Source: Porphyrobacter sp. (GTDB taxonomy: Bacteria > Pseudomonadota > Alphaproteobacteria > Sphingomonadales > Sphingomonadaceae). From it: DNA of 64,000 nt. The position numbers were made by a program, and so were the translations under genes. Below are positions 60,014 to 64,000 of the stretch, one piece after another. The stretch is taken from contig JAPZRO010000004.1 in assembly GCA_027531395.1 (NCBI GenBank), positions 558,001-622,000 of the forward strand, read 5' to 3'. Under the pieces are notes generated by a model. It saw only the letters and a list, made by a program, of their open reading frames with translations, made no database searches and had not been told where the DNA came from. Numbering within the stretch: the first letter of the stretch is position 1; each line of letters begins with the position of its first letter.

Positions 60014-60664
60014 ATGACACTCCATGCCGACCTGTTCTTCAGCTTCCGCTCGCCGTACTCCTACCTTGCCATCGGGCGCTACCGGGCCTTGGCGGCGGAA
60101 TATGACCTGACGATCGCCCTGCGCACTGTGCTGCCGATCGCGATCCGCGATCCTTCCATCCTGTTCACCGGCAGCCCCAATGTCGGGCGCTATATCTTCA
60201 GGGATGCCGCGCGCGTCGCAGAGTGGCTCGAAATTCCCTATCGCTGGCCGCGCCCCGATCCGGTGGTGCAGAACCTCATGACCCGCGAGATCGCCGCCGA
60301 GCAGCCCTATATCCATCGCCTCTGCCGCTTGGGGCAGGCGGCCGAGCGGCGCGGGGCAGGGCTGGCCTTTGCCGACGAGGTGTCGAAGGTGATCTGGTCA
60401 GGCACGGTCGATAACTGGCACGAGGGCGATCATCTGGCCGGAGCGGCTGCGCGCGCTGGGCTCGATCTGGCTGAGCTTGATGCCGAAGCAGCCAGCGACG
60501 CCGACGCGCTCGATGCCGAGATCGCCGCCAATCAGGCCGCGCTCGAAGCGGCGGGCCACTGGGGCGTGCCGACGCTGGTGTTCGAGGGCGAGCCCTTCTT
60601 CGGGCAGGACCGCATCGCTCTGGCGCGCTGGCGGATGGGGCAGAAGGGGCTGCGGCTGCGATGA
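60014..60664 (+). CDS. DsbA-family 2-hydroxychromene-2-carboxylate isomerase-like protein
   Basis: A 216-residue kappa-class GST/HCCA-isomerase fold protein. The N-terminus LFFSFRSPYSYLAIGRYRAL has the Ser-Pro-Tyr glutathione site; the C-terminal GHWGVPTLVFEGEPFFGQDR is conserved. HCCA isomerase acts in naphthalene catabolism, but no other such genes are near, so a glutathione-dependent role of unknown substrate is safer. It overlaps the next gene by four bases. Confidence 0.87.
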   Translation: MTLHADLFFSFRSPYSYLAIGRYRALAAEYDLTIALRTVLPIAIRDPSILFTGSPNVGRYIFRDAARVAEWLEIPYRWPRPDPVVQNLMTREIAAEQPYIHRLCRLGQAAERRGAGLAFADEVSKVIWSGTVDNWHEGDHLAGAAARAGLDLAELDAEAASDADALDAEIAANQAALEAAGHWGVPTLVFEGEPFFGQDRIALARWRMGQKGLRLR

Positions 60665-61416
60665 GCCTTGAGCATTTCACCTCCTTCGACGGCACGGCCA
60701 TCGCCGTCCATTCCGAAGGGGAGGGCCGCCCGGTCATCCTGCTGCACGGGCTGTTTTCCTCGGCGCACATGAACTGGATCAAGTGGGGGCACGCCGCCCG
60801 GCTGGCGGAGGCAGGCTTCCGCGCGATCATGCCCGACTTCCGCGTCCACGGAGAGAGCGAGGCACCGCAGGATCCCTCGCGCTATCCCCCTGGCGTGCTG
60901 GTGCGCGATGTCGCCGCGCTGATCGATCATCTGGGGCTGGCCGAGGGCGAGTATGACCTCTGCGGCTTTTCGCTCGGCGCGCGCACCTCGGTGCATGGCT
61001 GCGCCACCGGCGTCTTCGCCCCGCGCCGACTGGTGCTGGCGGGGATGGGGGTTTCGGGGCTGGCCGACTGGAAGCGGCGCGCAGGGTTCTTCACCCGCGT
61101 GATCGACGAATTCGAGACCATCACCCGCGATGATCCCGCCTGGCTCTCGCGCCAGTTCCTGAAGTCGCAAGGGGTGGACCGCGTCGCCGCGCGCCTGCTG
61201 CTCGGGGCCTTCGAGGACCTCGATCTGGCCGGCCTTGCCAATATCACCATGCCGACGCTGGTGATCTGCGGCGAGAAGGATCAGGACAATGGCTCGGCCC
61301 GCGACCTCGCCGATCTGCTGCCTGCCGCGACCTACGAGGAAGTCCCCGGCGGCCATCTCGACAGCGCGACCAAGCCGGAGCTGGGCGAGGGGATTTTGCG
61401 CTTTCTTGCGGCCTGA
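60661..61416 (+). CDS. Alpha/beta hydrolase
   Basis: A 251-residue hydrolase with the oxyanion motif VILLHGLFSSAHMNW, the nucleophile serine in LCGFSLGARTS, and the last histidine in VPGGHLDSATKPEL. There is no signal peptide. It is coupled to the isomerase-like gene (ATGA). The substrate is unknown. Confidence 0.87.
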   Translation: MSLEHFTSFDGTAIAVHSEGEGRPVILLHGLFSSAHMNWIKWGHAARLAEAGFRAIMPDFRVHGESEAPQDPSRYPPGVLVRDVAALIDHLGLAEGEYDLCGFSLGARTSVHGCATGVFAPRRLVLAGMGVSGLADWKRRAGFFTRVIDEFETITRDDPAWLSRQFLKSQGVDRVAARLLLGAFEDLDLAGLANITMPTLVICGEKDQDNGSARDLADLLPAATYEEVPGGHLDSATKPELGEGILRFLAA

Positions 61417-61440
61417 TCCGCACCTGTTGGGCAAGAGGGC

Positions 61441-61469
61441 TTGGCCGCGCGGCCTTGCGCCCCTATTGC
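61441..61469 (+). promoter_or_regulatory. Possible promoter of the ybjN-yncE-protease-rimK run
   Basis: TTGGCC, a 17-base spacer, then TATTGC, 31 bases before the ATG at 61501. The spacing is ideal; both hexamers match partly. Confidence 0.4.
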
Positions 61470-61500
61470 TAGCGCCTGTCAGTTTTTCTGGGGAGCGCAC

Positions 61501-62082
61501 ATGAAACTTCGCCGATTGTCAGCAGCTTGTCTTGCGCTCGGTGCGCTGGCGATGGGTCCGGCCCTGCCGGCGCAGGCGCAGGAGGCCGCCACCCCGCTGG
61601 TGAAGGCGACCGACGCCAAGGGTCTGCTCAAGATCCTGCGCGAGGCCGGCTACAAGGCGAAGTTCGAGGAAGTGACCGAGGAGGGCGAGAAGCCCTCGAT
61701 CGAGATCGAGACCCGCGACGGCCCGGTCTATGTGATCTTCGCCGATTGCGAGGAAGCCGTCCCCGATTTCTGCGAGACGCTGGTGCTCTCGACCAGCTGG
61801 GACCGCGAAACCCCGATCTCGGACAAGGTTATCACCGAGAGCAACTTCAACTTCAAATATGTCTCGATCTGGCGGGACGAGAGCGGCGATCCGGTGGCGC
61901 AATGGGCGATCCTGACGCGCGATATCGGCGTGCCGCAGCCGCTGTTTCTGAACGCGCTGCAACGCTACCTCGAAATCGTGCGCGACTTCGGCGAGATCGC
62001 CTTTGCCGATGACGAGGCGCCCAAGCTCGACAAGACCACGGCTGCCGCGCCGGGCGGCACTGGCGCGGGGACGGCCAAGTGA
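61501..62082 (+). CDS. Exported YbjN-domain protein
   Basis: A 193-residue protein with a signal peptide (LSAACLALGALAMGPALPAQ) and a YbjN-type domain (KGLLKILREAGYKAKFEEVT, then FNFKYVSIWRDESGDPVAQW), a type III secretion chaperone-like fold. The E. coli member affects motility and stress, but the mechanism is unknown. The tail is Ala/Gly/Thr-rich. Its stop overlaps the next GTG start by four bases. Confidence 0.8.
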   Translation: MKLRRLSAACLALGALAMGPALPAQAQEAATPLVKATDAKGLLKILREAGYKAKFEEVTEEGEKPSIEIETRDGPVYVIFADCEEAVPDFCETLVLSTSWDRETPISDKVITESNFNFKYVSIWRDESGDPVAQWAILTRDIGVPQPLFLNALQRYLEIVRDFGEIAFADDEAPKLDKTTAAAPGGTGAGTAK

Positions 62083-63086
62083 GGCTGACGCTGGCCGCGG
62101 GCCTTGCCGCGCTGGCAATCGCAGGCTGCGCCCCGATGGAAGGCCCCGCGACGGGCGCGGATGCGGCGATGGCGCCGACGCTGTTCGTGGCGGCCAAGCG
62201 CGGCAACACGCTGTCCAAAGTCGATCTCGCCACCGGCAAGGAGGTGCTGCGCCTGCCGAGCTGCACCAACCCGCACGAGCTGGCGACCGCACCCGACGGC
62301 CAGCACGTCGCGCTCGCCTGCTATGGCGGGACGAGCGTCGACATCTTCCGCACCGATAGCCTCGACAAGGTCGCCAGCATCGATCTGGGCGCCAATGCCC
62401 GTCCGCACGGCATCGTCTGGCACGCCAACGGCGATATCTACGCCACCGCCGAGGGGCGCAAATCGGTGTTCTGGATCAAGGCGCCGCTGTCCGAGACCCG
62501 CGCCCTGTTCGAAAGCGCGACCGGCAAGGAGGGGAGCCACATGCTCGCGGTCAGCCCCGACGGGCGCACCGCATGGACCACCGACCTCGGCTCGCGCACC
62601 GTGACGCGGGTCGATCTCGTCACCCGCCGCGCGCCGCTCTCGGTGACGGTGGGCGAGGAGCCTGAGGGCATTTCGCTCTCGCCCGACGGGAAAACCCTGT
62701 GGGTCTCGGCGCGCGGCTCCAATCAGGCCTTCGCGCTCGATCCGCAGACGATGGAAGTGCGCGCCACGGTCGCCACCGGCCGCTTCCCGCTGCGCATCGC
62801 CGTGCGCCCGCAAGGCGATGTCGCGGTGACCTCCGACCTTCAGGACGGCAGCCTCTCGGTGATCGACACGGCCACGGCCAAGGTGATCCGCACCATCGCC
62901 GTCTCCGGCCCTGCCGAGGCGCAGACGCGGTTCCAGGTCACCATCCTGTGGTCGGACGACGGGCGCCGCATCTACGTCGCCGAGACCGCCAGCGACACCG
63001 TCGCCGAGGTCGATTACGCCAGCGGTAAAGTCCTGCGCCGCCTGCCGGGCGGCGAGGGCGGGGACGGGATGGCGATCCTGCCTTGA
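62079..63086 (+). CDS. YncE-like beta-propeller lipoprotein
   Basis: A 335-residue lipoprotein from GTG at 62079: signal RLTLAAGLAALAIAGC, then repeated propeller blades (GNTLSKVDLATGKEVLRL, AVSPDGRTAWTTDLGSRTVT, SLSPDGKTLWVSARGSNQAF). YVTN/YncE-type repeats form a seven-bladed propeller that may bind ligands or DNA. The function is unknown. It is coupled to genes on both sides by four-base overlaps. Confidence 0.85.
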   Translation: MRLTLAAGLAALAIAGCAPMEGPATGADAAMAPTLFVAAKRGNTLSKVDLATGKEVLRLPSCTNPHELATAPDGQHVALACYGGTSVDIFRTDSLDKVASIDLGANARPHGIVWHANGDIYATAEGRKSVFWIKAPLSETRALFESATGKEGSHMLAVSPDGRTAWTTDLGSRTVTRVDLVTRRAPLSVTVGEEPEGISLSPDGKTLWVSARGSNQAFALDPQTMEVRATVATGRFPLRIAVRPQGDVAVTSDLQDGSLSVIDTATAKVIRTIAVSGPAEAQTRFQVTILWSDDGRRIYVAETASDTVAEVDYASGKVLRRLPGGEGGDGMAILP

Positions 63087-63538
63087 GCAAGACGCGCAGC
63101 CTGATGGTCGTGGGCTGGCGCGAGCTGGTCGATCTGCCCGAGCTTGGCCTTGCCGGCATACCCGCCAAGATCGACACCGGCGCGCGCACCTCCTCGCTCC
63201 ACGCCCATGTGCTCGACGACTTCCTGCGCGACGGGGAGCGCTTCGTGCGCTTCGCGGTCGACTGGGACGGGGTGCGCCACCACTGCGAAGCGGTGCATGT
63301 CGATGTGCGCGGCATCACCAGCTCCAACGGCGAGAGCCAGGAGCGCTTTGTCATAAAGACGCCGTTATCGATCGGTAATTTAACCTTCAGGGCGGAAATC
63401 AGTCTCGCGGATCGTTCCCAGATGCAGTTTCCGATGCTGATCGGGCGCACTGCGCTGCGGCGTCGGATGGTGGTCGATAGCGGTCATTCGTGGCTGCAAT
63501 CGTCACAAAACGCGTCTAAGGGGCCGGGCCGCCGGTAA
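63083..63538 (+). CDS. RimK-associated ATP-dependent zinc protease-like protein
   Basis: A 151-residue retropepsin-like protein (Pfam PF05618). The aspartyl-protease-like motif is [14 protein letters not shown] near residue 30, and the C-terminal [15 protein letters not shown] is conserved. It pairs with rimK in many genomes. The start is TTG at 63083, overlapping the stop of the lipoprotein gene (TTGA). No other start fits the family N-terminus. Confidence 0.85.
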   Translation: MSKTRSLMVVGWRELVDLPELGLAGIPAKIDTGARTSSLHAHVLDDFLRDGERFVRFAVDWDGVRHHCEAVHVDVRGITSSNGESQERFVIKTPLSIGNLTFRAEISLADRSQMQFPMLIGRTALRRRMVVDSGHSWLQSSQNASKGPGRR

Positions 63539-63562
63539 GCCACCGGCATGAAAGGGTTCCCA

Positions 63563-64000
63563 TGAAAATCGCGATGCTGGCGCGCAATCCGAATCTCTAT
63601 TCGCACCGCCGGCTCAAGGAGGCCGCCGAGGCGCGCGGCCACAGTCTCGACATCCTCAACACGCTCCGCTGCACGGTGCACATCGCCAGCCACCGGCCGG
63701 AGGTGTTCTACAACGGCGCGCCGATCGCTGCCTATGACGCGGTGATCCCGCGCATCGGGGCCTCGATCACCAATTACGGCCTCGCGATCCTGCGCCAGTT
63801 CGAGATGCGCGGCATCTGGTCGCTGAACGAGAGCGTCGCGATCGGGCGCAGCCGCGACAAGCTGCGCAGCTTGCAGATCCTCGCCAAGCACGGCCTCGGC
63901 CTGCCCCTCACCGCCTATGCCAATGATCCCAAGGCCGCCGAGGAGATCATCAAGGCGGTCAAGGGCCCGCCGGTGGTGATCAAGCTGATCGAGGGCACGC
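63563..64000 (+). CDS. rimK: RimK family ATP-grasp ligase, N-terminal part
   Basis: The first 146 residues: [60 protein letters not shown] and the start of the ATP-grasp lysine region [10 protein letters not shown]. RimK adds glutamates to the C-terminus of ribosomal protein S6 or makes poly-glutamate. The gene runs off the right edge. AAGGG lies nine bases upstream, and the zinc protease gene precedes it. Confidence 0.93.

Overview
The window is a gene-dense, high-GC stretch of core bacterial chromosome. It most likely comes from an alphaproteobacterium of the order Sphingomonadales, and the gene content suggests Erythrobacteraceae (Erythrobacter/Porphyrobacter-like). The evidence is: a GTTC-N7-GTTC type LexA box in front of uvrD; a split F0 operon (I-a-c-b'-b) without the F1 genes; a CpdR-like response regulator; a TIGR02300 (FYDLN-acid) gene beside aroA; a lapA-pyrF-trpF-trpB-trpA-accD-folC run; and an S16 with a long Ala/Glu tail. 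I saw no rRNA genes, insertion sequences, prophage or CRISPR arrays. The genus is inferred from gene style, not from a search.

Layout. 1-8 kb: start of a CPA2 antiporter, icd, a HerA-type ATPase, tRNA-Val(GAC), cpdR divergent from an N-formylglutamate amidohydrolase, a SapC-family gene, and an FAD-linked oxidase. 8-18 kb: DEAD-box helicase, sterol desaturase-like protein, SOS-boxed uvrD with a tiny Trp-rich membrane gene behind it, rsmD/pseudouridine synthase pair, a Rieske oxygenase divergent from an AmpG-like permease. 18-30 kb (minus strand): one long run lapA-pyrF-VOC-GNAT-trpF-trpB-small membrane gene-trpA-accD-folC, then purB, an SGNH acyltransferase and radC. 29.6-33.5 kb: ydbH-ynbE-ydbL, an inner-to-outer membrane bridge operon. 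33.8-36.5 kb: the ATP synthase F0 operon. 37-44.7 kb (minus): quinone oxidoreductase-like protein, gloB, rpsA, cmk, four genes of an added block, aroA. 44.8-52.1 kb: TIGR02300, tRNA-Ala(GGC), ffh, then rpsP-rimM-[five extra genes]-trmD-rplS. 52.3-64 kb: S9 peptidase, asd, a DUF2238-like membrane protein, a lipoprotein, a MarR-EmrA-EmrB efflux operon, and a chain of overlapping genes ending in yncE-like lipoprotein, zinc protease and the start of rimK.

Most of the window is translation, envelope and amino-acid/nucleotide housekeeping. The unusual material sits in insertions inside otherwise conserved operons. Five genes lie between rimM and trmD, including a TIGR04222 membrane protein with a Gly/Cys tail and a 348-bp gene bounded by perfect 39-bp direct repeats. 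A small membrane gene overlaps both trpB and trpA. Four coupled small genes lie between aroA and cmk. A 50-residue membrane protein sits in the uvrD transcription unit. Two dispersed repeat families are present, each with two copies in the window: a ~160-170 bp element starting at the stop codons of ampG and cmk, and a TCATTGCGAG palindrome.
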